A DNA stretch of 57,136 bases from Methylobacter sp. (lineage in GTDB: Bacteria > Pseudomonadota > Gammaproteobacteria > Methylococcales > Methylomonadaceae): contig NZ_SCTW01000132.1 in NCBI RefSeq assembly GCF_004322395.1, positions 1 through 57,136 of the forward strand, in the 5' to 3' direction. The position numbers and the translations under genes were made by a program. Shown here piece after piece: positions 35,561 through 45,461 of the stretch (positions are counted from its first letter, which is position 1; the number at the start of each line of letters is the position of its first letter). The notes under the pieces were generated by a model, which was not told the origin of the DNA, ran no database searches, and saw nothing but the letters and a program-made list of their open reading frames with translations.

Positions 35561-36421
35561 CTAAGCCTCTTTAGTTTTTTCCAGGTCTAATGCGGCCTGA
35601 TACAACAGCTTTTTTCTAACACCGGTAATTTCTACAGCCATTGCAACTGCGGTCTTAATAGAGCATTCGCTTAATAACACACGCAATATTTTTTCCTGTT
35701 CGGGCGTAATAATTTGCTCTTTTTTATCGACGTTAGCGCCATCGACAATAACCACAAACTCACCTTTTCTCATATTGGCATCTTGCTCAACCAATTTAAG
35801 CGCCTCAGCTAAACTGGTTTTCACGATAGTTTCATGCAACTTGGTCAGTTCTCTGGCAATAACAATCTGCCGATCCAGAGGCAATACCTCCGACATATCC
35901 TGTAATGAAGCTAGAATTCGATGACTGGATTCATAAAATATCCAAGTTGTTGGATACATTAAGCGCTCTTTAAAAAATGCTTTTCGCGCTGACGAAGTTC
36001 TCGGTGAAAACCCCTCAAAAACGAACTGCGTGACAGGCAATCCCGAAGAAGACAATGCCGCAATCAGCGCGCAAGCGCCCGGCACCGGCACCACATCAAG
36101 CCCAGCCTCCTTGACCGCTTTTACCAGCGGCATACCGGGGTCGCTTAACAACGGAGTTCCAGCATCGGAAACCAGCGCAATCGATAAGCCCTCGCGCAGC
36201 TTTTCCAGCAATCCGGCAGAGGCTTTGTCTTCGTTATGTTGATGTAACGAAATCAGCTTGTTGCTAATGCCGTAATGCTGTAGCAGCATTTTTACATGCC
36301 GGGTATCTTCTGCGGCTATCAAATCGACCTGTTTTAATATTTCAACCGCTCTGAAACTAATATCTGCTAAATTACCTATCGGTGTAGCAACAACGTATAA
36401 TTTGCCGCATTCACTTGACAT
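35561..36421 (-). CDS. rsmI: 16S rRNA (cytidine1402-2'-O)-methyltransferase
   Basis: A 286-residue SAM-dependent methyltransferase of the tetrapyrrole methylase fold, acting on the same nucleotide as RsmH. Motifs are LYVVATPIGNLADIS, the VDLIAAEDTRHVKMLL strand, VSDAGTPLLSDPG, VPVPGACALIAALSSSGLP and GFSPR. The C-terminal part (ISITGVRKKLLYQAALDLEK) fits the family. The start MSSECGK lies three codons after another ATG with no better ribosome site. It is divergent from lpoA with only 36 bases between, so promoters overlap. Arrangement rsmI/lpoA-yraN matches E. coli yraL-yraM-yraN. Confidence 0.96.
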   Translation of the reverse strand: MSSECGKLYVVATPIGNLADISFRAVEILKQVDLIAAEDTRHVKMLLQHYGISNKLISLHQHNEDKASAGLLEKLREGLSIALVSDAGTPLLSDPGMPLVKAVKEAGLDVVPVPGACALIAALSSSGLPVTQFVFEGFSPRTSSARKAFFKERLMYPTTWIFYESSHRILASLQDMSEVLPLDRQIVIARELTKLHETIVKTSLAEALKLVEQDANMRKGEFVVIVDGANVDKKEQIITPEQEKILRVLLSECSIKTAVAMAVEITGVRKKLLYQAALDLEKTKEA

Positions 36422-36457
36422 TCGGTACACTCACTTGAAAACCCCTAATTATTGAAG

Positions 36458-38380
36458 ATGCGACCCAAATATAAGCCGCCATTATTATGCGCTCTGCTTT
36501 CCGGTCTATTGTTTTTTTCCGGTTGCGCACCCACGCCTGCCACGGATGCAGGAGGTAGCGTAATGCAGGAGCAACCACCGGAGGACCGCGCCTTGTCTGA
36601 GCAAGAAGCACTGGTAACAAAACCTTTCATAAGAAATGAGCAGCCGAAGCAGGTGCTTGAATTATACCAGCAACCCGGAACGCCATCGTTTTCAGACCAA
36701 AATCAGCAACGCTTGCAATCCATCGAATCGTTAATCCAGACAGGTGACGGTGTTAATGCAAAACAGGCTGCCGATATGATTAATCCAGCTGATCTTTCAA
36801 CCGAGCAACGCGCTCAACTAAGCCTTCTTTACGCCCAAATTCTACTCAGCTTTGGCGAAGCGGAACAAGCCATTGAAAATCTTGCGCTGATTCAACCGCA
36901 GCAACTCAACCCGGACAATCGGATTAAATATTTTCAATCGCAGGCCTTTGCCTATTCATTAACAGGAAATCTGTTTGACAGCGTCAAATCCAGAATTGAA
37001 CTACACCGGTTAATAACATCTCCCGATGAGTTGGAAAAAAATCAGTCCGCCATTCTTGAAGCATTACGCCTGTTGCCCGACTCCGACTTACAGACCAGCC
37101 AAACAGACACTTTAGCCGGCTGGATGTCTTTAGCCAACATTTTAAAACATATAAATCAGCCTGATTTTAATGCCCAAATAAACCAATGGCGCTCAACCTT
37201 CCCGACGCATCCTGCTGACTTAAGCTTCTTAAACCGCTCTCAGGACATGCCGGAAAATGCGCCCTTGCAAATCAAAGCCATCGCATTATTGCTGCCCGAA
37301 TCAGGGACTTTTGCCCAAGCAGCCAAGGCTATCCGCGCCGGTTTTATGGCAGCCTATAACCATGCCGGCAACATGCCCAAACCTACCCTCCGCTTTTACG
37401 ACAGCGAACAGTCAACGTCGCAAGCTCTATATAATCAAGCTGTCGCAGAAGGCGCACAATTAATCATCGGTCCGCTTGATAAAGAACGCCTCCAAAGCTT
37501 AACCGATACTGTTACTTTTAACATACCCGTGCTGGCCTTAAATCATATTCCAGGCCTTCAAAAAAGCCTACTCTACCAATTTAGCCTCAGCCCACTGGAT
37601 GATGCCGAGCAAATTACCCATAAAGCGTCGGAGGATGGACATCAAAACGCGCTGCTGCTGATTCCTGAGAACGCTACGGGTAAACGGATCGCCAATTATT
37701 TAACAGAAGACTGGCAAAATCAGGGGGGCACTATACTAGAAACACAAACCTACAACCCCAAAGAGACCGACTTTTCAGCACCCATTCAAAAACTGCTCAA
37801 CCTGAATGAAAGCGAACAACGTTACAATAAAATTCTTACATTAATACCTGGGGTAAAACATATCCCCAGGAGACGACAGGATGCCGATGCTATCTTGTTA
37901 AGCGCTTACAGTGCCGAGGCGCGCTCCATCAATCCCCAGCTACAATTTTATCAGGCCGGCGATCTTCCCGTTTATGCTATGCCTAACATCTACACCGGAC
38001 AAATCAATGCATCGCTAGATGCCGACCTTAATAAAATAACTTTTTGCGACACTCCTTGGTTATTCAACAAGGCCTATCAAGGCGAACTCAGCATGGATGC
38101 ACTAAAAGAAACCTGGAAACAATTTCCCAGTGCTTATTTACGTCTTATTGCGATGGGCATTGACGCCTACAACCTAGCCACCCGCTTGGACAGCTTGAAC
38201 GCGAATCCCTATCCCGGCGCTACCGGGAGTCTATCGCTGACTAACGATCAGCGCATCCAGCGCAAGCTGGTCTGCACCAAGTTCACAGCCGGACGGCCTG
38301 AAATGAGCGATTTTGTTATTGAAAATAATGCAAATACAGCCCCAAAACCTGCTGAAGAGCAAAATCTGAAATCTGATTAA
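36458..38380 (+). CDS. lpoA: Penicillin-binding protein activator LpoA
   Basis: A 640-residue outer-membrane lipoprotein that reaches through the peptidoglycan to stimulate PBP1A. The signal ends in a lipobox (LLFFSGCAPT, Cys at about residue 23). Residues about 60-240 are a helical repeat domain, and residues about 270-620 form the periplasmic-binding-protein-like domain (IKAIALLLPESGTFAQAAKAIRAGFMAAY, then LIIGPLDKERLQSL). The chosen start is ATG at 36458; an in-frame TTG two codons earlier is less likely. Length is close to E. coli LpoA (678). It precedes yraN by two bases. It would work with the class A PBPs encoded elsewhere. Confidence 0.93.
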   Translation: MRPKYKPPLLCALLSGLLFFSGCAPTPATDAGGSVMQEQPPEDRALSEQEALVTKPFIRNEQPKQVLELYQQPGTPSFSDQNQQRLQSIESLIQTGDGVNAKQAADMINPADLSTEQRAQLSLLYAQILLSFGEAEQAIENLALIQPQQLNPDNRIKYFQSQAFAYSLTGNLFDSVKSRIELHRLITSPDELEKNQSAILEALRLLPDSDLQTSQTDTLAGWMSLANILKHINQPDFNAQINQWRSTFPTHPADLSFLNRSQDMPENAPLQIKAIALLLPESGTFAQAAKAIRAGFMAAYNHAGNMPKPTLRFYDSEQSTSQALYNQAVAEGAQLIIGPLDKERLQSLTDTVTFNIPVLALNHIPGLQKSLLYQFSLSPLDDAEQITHKASEDGHQNALLLIPENATGKRIANYLTEDWQNQGGTILETQTYNPKETDFSAPIQKLLNLNESEQRYNKILTLIPGVKHIPRRRQDADAILLSAYSAEARSINPQLQFYQAGDLPVYAMPNIYTGQINASLDADLNKITFCDTPWLFNKAYQGELSMDALKETWKQFPSAYLRLIAMGIDAYNLATRLDSLNANPYPGATGSLSLTNDQRIQRKLVCTKFTAGRPEMSDFVIENNANTAPKPAEEQNLKSD

Positions 38381-38382
38381 CG

Positions 38383-38742
38383 ATGCTGTTTACTAAGTTT
38401 AAAGCAGCACATTTAATTCGCGGCGAAAGCGCCGAAGAACAAGCTCACAATTTTCTGATTAAAAAAGGACTCAAACCGGTGAGCCGGAATTTTCGCTGTA
38501 AACAGGGCGAACTCGACTTAATCATGACCGATAAGCAGACGCTGGTTATCATCGAAGTCCGGTTTCGCAAAACCGATAAATACGGCAGTGCCGTTGAAAG
38601 CGTCACCCGTACCAAACAGTCCCGCATCATTGCGGCTACGCATGTTTATCTTGCCTCAAAAAAAACAAATGGCCCTATCCGCTTTGACGTGGTTGCCATT
38701 TCCGGAAATGGCAACATAGACTGGATACAAAATGCGTTTTAA
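38383..38742 (+). CDS. yraN: YraN family (UPF0102) nuclease-fold protein
   Basis: A 119-residue cytosolic protein with a restriction-endonuclease-like fold but no established function. The signature motifs GESAEEQAHNFLIKKGLKPVSRNFRCKQGELDLI and VIIEVRFRKTDKYGSA contain the Glu, Asp, Glu and Lys-type positions found in such nucleases. It starts two bases after lpoA, in the conserved lpoA-yraN-diaA order, interrupted here by the GGDEF-EAL gene downstream. The physiological substrate is unknown. Confidence 0.94.
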   Translation: MLFTKFKAAHLIRGESAEEQAHNFLIKKGLKPVSRNFRCKQGELDLIMTDKQTLVIIEVRFRKTDKYGSAVESVTRTKQSRIIAATHVYLASKKTNGPIRFDVVAISGNGNIDWIQNAF

Positions 38743-38890
38743 CCCGCCACAATCAAAAAACATCGCCTGTAATCAATAACTTACAAAAAACATATTCGAA
38801 CCGCGCTTTTTTGCTGTGCTAAAATTTTACCAGCAAAAAATATTCGCCTGTTAAAGGCAAACAATCATTGTTGATCGAAATTTAAATCTG

Positions 38891-41800
38891 ATGAGCAAGC
38901 GCCCGATACTGCAGAAAATCATCCCTAAGCAACTCAACCCTATAAATGTTGCCTTGCTTTATGCCGCTTTTGCAGCTCTGTGGATAATTGCATCCGGCAA
39001 TCTGTTAACCTTTGCCGTTGACGATGCAGCCCTTCAGGGACATATCGAGTTGGCAAAAGGCCTGGCTTTTGTCGCCGTCACCAGTGGCCTGCTTTACCTG
39101 TTGCTCAAAGGTTGGCACAGAACTTTAATCGATCCGGCAAATATACTCAATGCCCACATCCGTCCTTTAGCAATAAGCCGTCTGACGCTATTGTTTGCGG
39201 CTCTGGTGCTGATTGTGCCGCTGATTGGACTGGCGATCATCACATTGTACGGCCCGAAAATAGAACGCGAGGCTTACGCCAATCTGGAAGCCATCGCCAA
39301 ACTTAAAACCGAGCAAATCGAAAACTGGCTGGATGAGCGGCAGGACGACGGCTTAGTGCTGACGGCCAGTACAGGCTTCGTCGAGCACGTGGATAAATTT
39401 ATCAAACAACAGGCTTCTTCATCGCGCGAAATTATCCAAAAACGGCTTAACCTGTTGCGCACCATTCACGGTTACGACAGCGCGCTGTTGCTTGATACCA
39501 AGGGGCAGTTGCTGTTTACCTTGGGCGAACATGACGACATGCCCGTTGATCTTCAACGATTGCTGCGCCAATCTCTAACCGGCAAGCAGGTTCAGCGAGG
39601 GGAGCTTTATCGGGATGATACTGGAAATATCCAACTGGACTGGGTAGCGCCTATTTTTGTTGCCGACGCGCAAGGCGAACGCCCGATAGCTGCGGTAGTG
39701 CTGCGTATTACCGCCCAACATTTCCTTTTCCCCTTGATCCAGGCTTGGCCAACAACCAGCCCCAGCGCCGAAACGCTACTGGTTCGACAAGACGGCGGTT
39801 CCGCGCTTTTTATTAACACCTTGCGCCGCCGCGACAACACGGCGCTATCGTTGCGCTTGCCCTTAACCAACCCCTCATTTCCTTCTGTCGCAGCCATTCT
39901 CTCCGGACAGGCCGGCATCACCAAAGGCTTTGATTATCGCCATATTGAGGTTCTGGCTGCTTATCGCCCGCTGAAAGGCACAAACTGGCACCTGATCGCC
40001 AAAATTGACCGTCATGAGGTACTGGCGCCGTTACGGGAACTGGTGCTATGGGTCAGCCTAGTTGCCTTGGTCGCCATCGTTGCCATCAGCATAGCGCTGT
40101 TAATGTTATGGCGTCAGCAGCAGCGAACACAAAACCTAGCCCTTCTGGCGCATAAGGCAAAGACGGAATATCAGCTCAGTATTGCTGACGCAACCCTGCA
40201 ACAAAGTATGGAACGTACACAAGCACTGATAAAATCAGCTTTGGATGCGATTATCAGCATGGACCAATTCGGCAAAGTCATTACATGGAATCCTCAGGCC
40301 GAAGTTATTTTCGGCTACACGCAGGATCAAGCCATCGGGCGTGAAGTTGCTGAGCTAATTGTGCCGCCAATATATCGCGATGCTCATCGGCAAGGTATCG
40401 CACGGTTCATCCGGGCAGGTTCCGCAACTATCATGGGTAATCGCATAGAAATTCAGGGCATGCATTCCGACGGTTCGGAATTTCCAATTGAATTAGCGAT
40501 CTCAACACTGACGCAGAACAATGAACAATTTTTCAGCGCCTACATACGCGATATTAGCGAACGTAAACAAGCTGAAGAGGAAATACGATCAAGTAAAGCT
40601 AAACTAGAAGCTGCTCTGGCCAGCATGAACGATGCGGTATTTATTTCCGATTTCGAGGGTCGAATCATCAACTTTAATGACACCTTCGCAACATTTCACA
40701 GGTTCAGAAGCAAAGAAGAATGCGCTACGACATTTGCCGAGTATCCTAATTTCATAGATGTATACTCGACCGGCGGGGAACTTGTACCCTTGGAGCAATG
40801 GGCAGTACCCCGTGCATTGCGAGGTGAATCTGCGACAAATGCCGAATTCCTTTTACGCCGAAAAGACACCGATGAAACATGGGTTGGAAGCTATAACTAT
40901 GCGCCCATCCGCAACAATGATGGCGTAATCGTTGGCTCGGTGGTCACCGCACGCGACATCACCGAACATAAAAAATCCGAGAATGAACTGCGTATTGCGG
41001 CGACAGCGTTCGAATCGCATGAGGCCATGTTAATCACCGATAACAACCAAATCATTCTGAAAGTCAATCAGGCATTTACCCAGATTACCGGATTCAGTGC
41101 CGAGGAATCCATCGGAAATACGCCTGCCATGCTTAAATCGGACAAACAGGATCGACAATTCTACGACGCGATGTGGGAAAGCCTGAATCGCGATAAATTC
41201 TGGCAGGGGGAAATCTGGAACCGGCGTAAGAACGGCGAACTATATGCCGAATGGCTCAACATCTCCGCCGTGACCGATGCCAGCGGACAGGTCAGTAATT
41301 ACGTCGCGTCATTCGCCGACATTACGGCAATCAAGAAGTCGGAAGAAACCATTTACAATCTGGCTTTTTACGATTCTTTAACCAAACTGCCCAATCGCCG
41401 CCTGCTAATAGAAAGATTGCAACAAGCGCTCAACTCCAGTTCGCGACATCTTAACTACGGTGCGATCCTGTTTATAGACCTGGATAACTTTAAAGAGTTA
41501 AACGACATTAAGGGTTATGAGATTGGCGACTTATTGCTGATTGAGGTCGCCAAGCGCCTGAAACTCTGTGCGCGCAGCAATGACACTATCGCCTGTTTAG
41601 GGGGAGACGATTTCGTGGTGGTGCTGGAGGATCTGGGCATAGAAGCTGATCAGGCAGCAGTTCAGGCTGAAAGCATCGCCGAAAAAATCCGTATCGCCAT
41701 CAGCCAGCCTTTCACTTTACAAGAACTGGAATACCATAATGCTTCCAGTATCGGCATCAGCCTGTTTCGTAATCATGAAATCAGCGTCGATGATTTGCTT

Positions 41801-42658
41801 AAGCATGCCGATACGGCTATGTACCAAGCCAAGCAGTCCGGGCGCAATACCATCCGTTTCTTTGATCCAGCCACTCATGCCGCGATGGAAGCCCGCATCG
41901 CGCTTGAAGCCGAGTTACGGCTAGCCTTGCCTGGCAATCAATTCCGGCTGTATTACCAAATGCAAGTGGATACCACCGGCAAGATATTGGGGGCAGAAGT
42001 ACTGATACGCTGGCAACATCCCGAACGAGGGTTGGTGTCTCCTGCCCAGTTTATTCCGTTGACTGAAGAGAACGGTCTGATTGTTCCTATCGGCCAATGG
42101 GTACTGGAAACCGCCTGCGCTCAAATAAAACGCTGGGAAACGGATGCAAATACCCGGCATTTACAACTTGCCGTTAATGTCAGCGCACTTCAATTCCGCC
42201 AGCCCGACTTCGTTGAACAGGTATGCGGGGTGCTGGAAAAAATTGCCATTAATCCTGACAACCTTAAACTCGAACTCACCGAAAGCCTGGTGCTCGAAGA
42301 TGTTAACGATACGATCACCAAGATACAGGCCCTTAAAAAATTGGGGATACATTTTTCCATGGACGACTTCGGCACCGGTTACTCATCGCTGGCCTATTTG
42401 TCGAAACTGCCGCTGGAACAATTGAAAATCGACCAGTCTTTCGTATACAACATCGACGTAAAAGCTTCCGATGCAGTGATTGTGCAAACTATCATCGGTA
42501 TGGCCAAAAACCTTGATATGGAGGTGATTGCCGAAGGCGTGGAAACTGAACAGCAACGCGACTTTCTTCAGCGCAATGGCTGCACCCGTTACCAAGGTTA
42601 CTTGTTCGGCAAGCCGGTACCGCTGGAGGAATTTGAGCAATTGCTGTGCAATGCATAA
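38891..42658 (+). CDS. Membrane PAS-GGDEF-EAL cyclic-di-GMP protein
   Basis: A 1255-residue sensor for cyclic-di-GMP turnover. Three hydrophobic segments occupy about residues 20-118. A likely periplasmic sensor region spans about 120-380, with another helix at about 380-405. Three PAS domains follow near 445, 570 and 705. The GGDEF domain (FYDSLTKLPNRR near 826) carries GGDDF at 904-908, a mild change from GGDEF, and an inhibitory-site RSND five residues before it. The EAL domain has EVL in place of EAL (Glu1036), with LELTESL, MDDFGTGYSSL (Asp1158, Asp1159) and AEGVETEQQ intact, so phosphodiesterase activity is likely. It lies inside the yraN-diaA gap, separated by about 150 bases on each side, which suggests later insertion and its own promoter. 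Confidence 0.95.
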   Translation: MSKRPILQKIIPKQLNPINVALLYAAFAALWIIASGNLLTFAVDDAALQGHIELAKGLAFVAVTSGLLYLLLKGWHRTLIDPANILNAHIRPLAISRLTLLFAALVLIVPLIGLAIITLYGPKIEREAYANLEAIAKLKTEQIENWLDERQDDGLVLTASTGFVEHVDKFIKQQASSSREIIQKRLNLLRTIHGYDSALLLDTKGQLLFTLGEHDDMPVDLQRLLRQSLTGKQVQRGELYRDDTGNIQLDWVAPIFVADAQGERPIAAVVLRITAQHFLFPLIQAWPTTSPSAETLLVRQDGGSALFINTLRRRDNTALSLRLPLTNPSFPSVAAILSGQAGITKGFDYRHIEVLAAYRPLKGTNWHLIAKIDRHEVLAPLRELVLWVSLVALVAIVAISIALLMLWRQQQRTQNLALLAHKAKTEYQLSIADATLQQSMERTQALIKSALDAIISMDQFGKVITWNPQAEVIFGYTQDQAIGREVAELIVPPIYRDAHRQGIARFIRAGSATIMGNRIEIQGMHSDGSEFPIELAISTLTQNNEQFFSAYIRDISERKQAEEEIRSSKAKLEAALASMNDAVFISDFEGRIINFNDTFATFHRFRSKEECATTFAEYPNFIDVYSTGGELVPLEQWAVPRALRGESATNAEFLLRRKDTDETWVGSYNYAPIRNNDGVIVGSVVTARDITEHKKSENELRIAATAFESHEAMLITDNNQIILKVNQAFTQITGFSAEESIGNTPAMLKSDKQDRQFYDAMWESLNRDKFWQGEIWNRRKNGELYAEWLNISAVTDASGQVSNYVASFADITAIKKSEETIYNLAFYDSLTKLPNRRLLIERLQQALNSSSRHLNYGAILFIDLDNFKELNDIKGYEIGDLLLIEVAKRLKLCARSNDTIACLGGDDFVVVLEDLGIEADQAAVQAESIAEKIRIAISQPFTLQELEYHNASSIGISLFRNHEISVDDLLKHADTAMYQAKQSGRNTIRFFDPATHAAMEARIALEAELRLALPGNQFRLYYQMQVDTTGKILGAEVLIRWQHPERGLVSPAQFIPLTEENGLIVPIGQWVLETACAQIKRWETDANTRHLQLAVNVSALQFRQPDFVEQVCGVLEKIAINPDNLKLELTESLVLEDVNDTITKIQALKKLGIHFSMDDFGTGYSSLAYLSKLPLEQLKIDQSFVYNIDVKASDAVIVQTIIGMAKNLDMEVIAEGVETEQQRDFLQRNGCTRYQGYLFGKPVPLEEFEQLLCNA

Positions 42659-42807
42659 AGTTGAATTTAAATCTATTTGCACAAGTAGTTAATCAGTATA
42701 TTTTGCATTCCATGTTGCTAAAAACACACATATGAATGTGCAAAACTTTCAATCAGTTATATTTAAACTATCGCAGGCTCGGATGATAGTCTTTATAATC
42801 GTTGGTC

Positions 42808-43395
42808 ATGAGCCCACAAGACCGCATAATTAACCATTTCACAGACAGCCTCCGAACCCAGCAGGCTACGCTAACCAGCCTCGGCGAATTGATCGAGTTT
42901 GCTTCACAGCGGCTGGTCGCAACCTTGCTTAATGATAAAAAAATAATCACTTGCGGCAATGGCCGTTCGGCGATACTCGCCCAATTGCTGTCATCGGCCA
43001 TGCTTAACCAATATGATCGTGACCGGCCTTCGTTACCCGCGATTGCCTTGACTACCGACACGACCACCATCACCGCGATAGCCAACGACTATCATTTCGA
43101 TGACGTATTCGCCAAACAGCTCAGAGCATTAGGGCAAAGCGGCGATATATTAGTCGCTTATACCGATGGCAACAATTCAGCCAATATCGCTAAAGCCATT
43201 GCCACAGCTCACGATAAAGATATTACTGTTATCGCGCTGACCGGAAACAACGGCGGCATGATTGCACCGTTACTCAATGAAACCGACATAGAAATTCGCA
43301 TACCGTCAAACGCCAGCGTACACATTCAGGAAGTACATGCATTGATTACCCACTGCTTGTGCGACTTAATCGACCATCAATTATTTGGCGGTTGA
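42808..43395 (+). CDS. diaA: DnaA initiator-associating protein DiaA
   Basis: A 195-residue SIS-domain protein that in E. coli forms tetramers and stimulates DnaA assembly at oriC. Similarity to DiaA is extensive: ITCGNGRSAILAQLLSSAMLNQYDRDRPSLPAIALTTD, GQSGDILVAYTDGNNSANI, VIALTGNNGGMIAPLL and the C-terminal NCLCDLID-type HCLCDLIDHQLF. The ATG at 42808 gives the E. coli-like N-terminus; a TTG two codons earlier exists. A heptose-isomerase (GmhA) role is less likely given the neighbours. TATAAT at about 42794 is too near the start codon to serve as its -10. It is followed two bases later by dolP. Confidence 0.92.
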   Translation: MSPQDRIINHFTDSLRTQQATLTSLGELIEFASQRLVATLLNDKKIITCGNGRSAILAQLLSSAMLNQYDRDRPSLPAIALTTDTTTITAIANDYHFDDVFAKQLRALGQSGDILVAYTDGNNSANIAKAIATAHDKDITVIALTGNNGGMIAPLLNETDIEIRIPSNASVHIQEVHALITHCLCDLIDHQLFGG

Positions 43396-43397
43396 TT

Positions 43398-43970
43398 ATG
43401 AAAAAACTTGTATTGCTGCTACTGATGCATAGTCTTTTTATTTCGGGTTGTTCGACAATTAAGGCGGGCGGTGCGGAATTAACCGGCTTATCATTATTAA
43501 ACGACCGTCGCAGCCGCGATGCGATTTTGGCTGACGAAGCTATTGAAGACAATGCGAGCGCCAAGCTGAATGCTTATTATGATTTGCGCGAAAAATGCCA
43601 CTTTAATATCACCGCTTACAACGGCGCAGTGCTGGTTACCGGCGAAACGCCCAAAGAAGAGTTTCGCGACCGGATTATCGACATTGTCCGCGTCATTCCC
43701 AACGTAAAACTGGTACACAACAAGCTGACTATCGCCAATCCCAGTCCTCTCAATTTCCGGGCCAATGACGCGATAATTACCGGCAAGGTAAAAACCGCAC
43801 TGACTCAAATACCGGAATTCGATGCGTCCTGGGTAAAAGTCATCACCGAACAAAGAACGGTTTATCTGATGGGGCTGGTGCATAGAAACGAAGGCGCTGC
43901 CGCCATTGACGCAGCCAGACGTCAATCCGACATAAAACAAATCATCACGGTTTTTGAATACATTGACTAA
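43398..43970 (+). CDS. dolP: Outer-membrane lipoprotein DolP (double BON domain)
   Basis: A 190-residue lipoprotein (YraP/DolP) that supports outer-membrane integrity in E. coli. The signal ends with the lipobox LFISGCSTI. BON domain 1 spans about residues 45-108 (DNASAKLNAYYDLREKCHFNITAYNGAVLVTG), and BON domain 2 about 118-190 (DAIITGKVKTALTQIPEFDASWVKVITEQRTVYLMG). The ATG at 43398 is three bases after diaA. The frame stays open 13 codons further upstream, within diaA, with no reason to start there. Position after diaA matches E. coli yraO-yraP. Its last codons overlap the possible start of the GlcD-like gene. Confidence 0.93.
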   Translation: MKKLVLLLLMHSLFISGCSTIKAGGAELTGLSLLNDRRSRDAILADEAIEDNASAKLNAYYDLREKCHFNITAYNGAVLVTGETPKEEFRDRIIDIVRVIPNVKLVHNKLTIANPSPLNFRANDAIITGKVKTALTQIPEFDASWVKVITEQRTVYLMGLVHRNEGAAAIDAARRQSDIKQIITVFEYID

Positions 43971-45360
43971 TATTGCTCCCTTACCTGCCGATTTCTTAAG
44001 CTTACTTGCTGAATTTTTCATCCCCGAAGACATTTTAACTGCACCTGAAGACTGCTGGACTTACGGCTATGACAACAGCCGTCGCCATGTACTACCCCAA
44101 GCCGTGGTTTTTCCAACCACGCATGAACAAGTGGTCAGTATCGTTAATGCATGCAACCGCTTCAACATTCCGTTGACTGCCAGAGGCCGCGGCACCGGCA
44201 CCACCGGCGCGACCGTTCCACTGAAAGGCGGACTGATCGTGTCGCTGGAACGCATGAACAAACTGGTCGAATTTTCCCCCGATAACCGCTACATCATCGT
44301 GGAACCGGGCATGACTAACCAGCAGGTGCAGGATATCGCTAAAGAAAAAGGCTTTTTCTGGCCGCCCGACCCGACCAGCGCGGCCTTCTGTAGCGTTGGC
44401 GGCAATCTGGCCTATAACTCCGCAGGCCCCAGGGCGGTAAAGTACGGCACACCCAGGGAAAATACTTTAGGCTTGCGCGCTGTGACCGGGGCAGGCAAGG
44501 AAATCCGCGTCGGCGTTCATACCAGCAAAGGCGTGGTCGGTTATGATCTGACTCGGCTGATACTCGGCTCGGAAGGCACACTGGCGATTATTACCCAAGC
44601 CACATTAAAACTGACGCCGCTGCCGGAAGCGACCAAAACGCTCAGAGCCATATACAATTCCGTTTTCGATGCGGCCAAAGCCGTCTCCGCGATTATGTCG
44701 CAACCGGTCATTCCGTGTGCGCTGGAATTTATCGACGGCAATGCGATCAACATGATCCGGCAATATTCGGAAACCGATCTGCCGGAACACGCAGGAGCCA
44801 TGTTAATGATTGAAGTCGACGGACAACGGGAAGGTTTGGATACGGCAGCTGAGAAAGTCGCCGCAGCCGCCCAAAACGACGGCCTTTTGGATATCAGGTT
44901 GGCTCAGACTGAAGCGGAAGTTAAAGCGCTCTGGCAAACCCGGAAAGCGTTGTCTCCGGCGTTGCGCAAGGTGGCTCCGAAGAAAATCAATGAAGATGTG
45001 GTGGTTCCGGTTACCGAAATGCCTGCGTTGATAGCCGGGTTAGGCGAACTTTCAAAAAAATACGACCTAGCCATTATTAACTTTGGTCATGCGGGCAACG
45101 GCAATATTCATGTGAATTTGCTGCTCGATCCTGATGAGCCTGAACAAGGCAAAAAAGCCCACGCTTGCCTGGATGAAATTTTTTCTTTGGTATTGGCGCT
45201 AAACGGTACGCTGTCCGGCGAGCATGGCGTGGGCCTGGAAAAAAGGGATTTTGTCGACCGGGAACTGGATGTGAATTCGTTGGAATTAATGCGCGACATT
45301 AAGCGCCAATTCGACCCGAACGGCATATTGAATCCGGATAAAATGTTTCCACTTGCATAA
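43954..45360 (+). CDS. FAD-linked oxidase (GlcD / D-lactate dehydrogenase family)
   Basis: A 468-residue flavoprotein of the PCMH family oxidising a 2-hydroxy acid such as glycolate or D-lactate. The FAD-binding region covers about residues 45-225 (ARGRGTGTTGATVPLKGG, DPTSAAFCSVGGNLAYNSAGPRAVKYG). The C-terminal FAD-oxidase domain ends GNGNIHVNLL, NGTLSGEHGVGLEKR and FDPNGILNPDKMFP. The substrate cannot be decided from the sequence. No ATG fits: the frame opens at TTG 43954, overlapping dolP, or TTG 43963; both are weak. Partner genes glcE and glcF are absent, so a single-subunit D-lactate dehydrogenase is a plausible alternative. It ends eight bases before a long palindromic repeat. Confidence 0.88.
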   Translation: MNTLTNIAPLPADFLSLLAEFFIPEDILTAPEDCWTYGYDNSRRHVLPQAVVFPTTHEQVVSIVNACNRFNIPLTARGRGTGTTGATVPLKGGLIVSLERMNKLVEFSPDNRYIIVEPGMTNQQVQDIAKEKGFFWPPDPTSAAFCSVGGNLAYNSAGPRAVKYGTPRENTLGLRAVTGAGKEIRVGVHTSKGVVGYDLTRLILGSEGTLAIITQATLKLTPLPEATKTLRAIYNSVFDAAKAVSAIMSQPVIPCALEFIDGNAINMIRQYSETDLPEHAGAMLMIEVDGQREGLDTAAEKVAAAAQNDGLLDIRLAQTEAEVKALWQTRKALSPALRKVAPKKINEDVVVPVTEMPALIAGLGELSKKYDLAIINFGHAGNGNIHVNLLLDPDEPEQGKKAHACLDEIFSLVLALNGTLSGEHGVGLEKRDFVDRELDVNSLELMRDIKRQFDPNGILNPDKMFPLA

Positions 45361-45368
45361 CTGCGATT

Positions 45369-45461
45369 AATAGAACGCGGATGACGCGGATTTGGCTGAT
45401 AAACACGGATAAAAAATAAATCCGCGTAAATCCGTCCAATCCGCGTCATCCGCGTTCTATT
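45369..45461. repeat. Long palindromic GCGGATGACGCGGATT repeat, copy 1
   Basis: AATAGAACGCGGATGACGCGGATT and its exact complement AATCCGCGTCATCCGCGTTCTATT form a stem of about 24 base pairs around an inner ACACGGAT/ATCCGCGT hairpin. It lies between convergent genes and is followed by TTTTTT on the plus strand, so it may terminate the GlcD-like transcript. It also holds the stop codon of the flavin reductase. Related copies are at 49488-49560 and 53076-53204. Confidence 0.8.

Noticed and set aside
37847-37870. CCTGGGG/CCCCAGG hairpin in lpoA
   Set aside because: The encoded residues look native for the family; a short inverted repeat can arise by chance.
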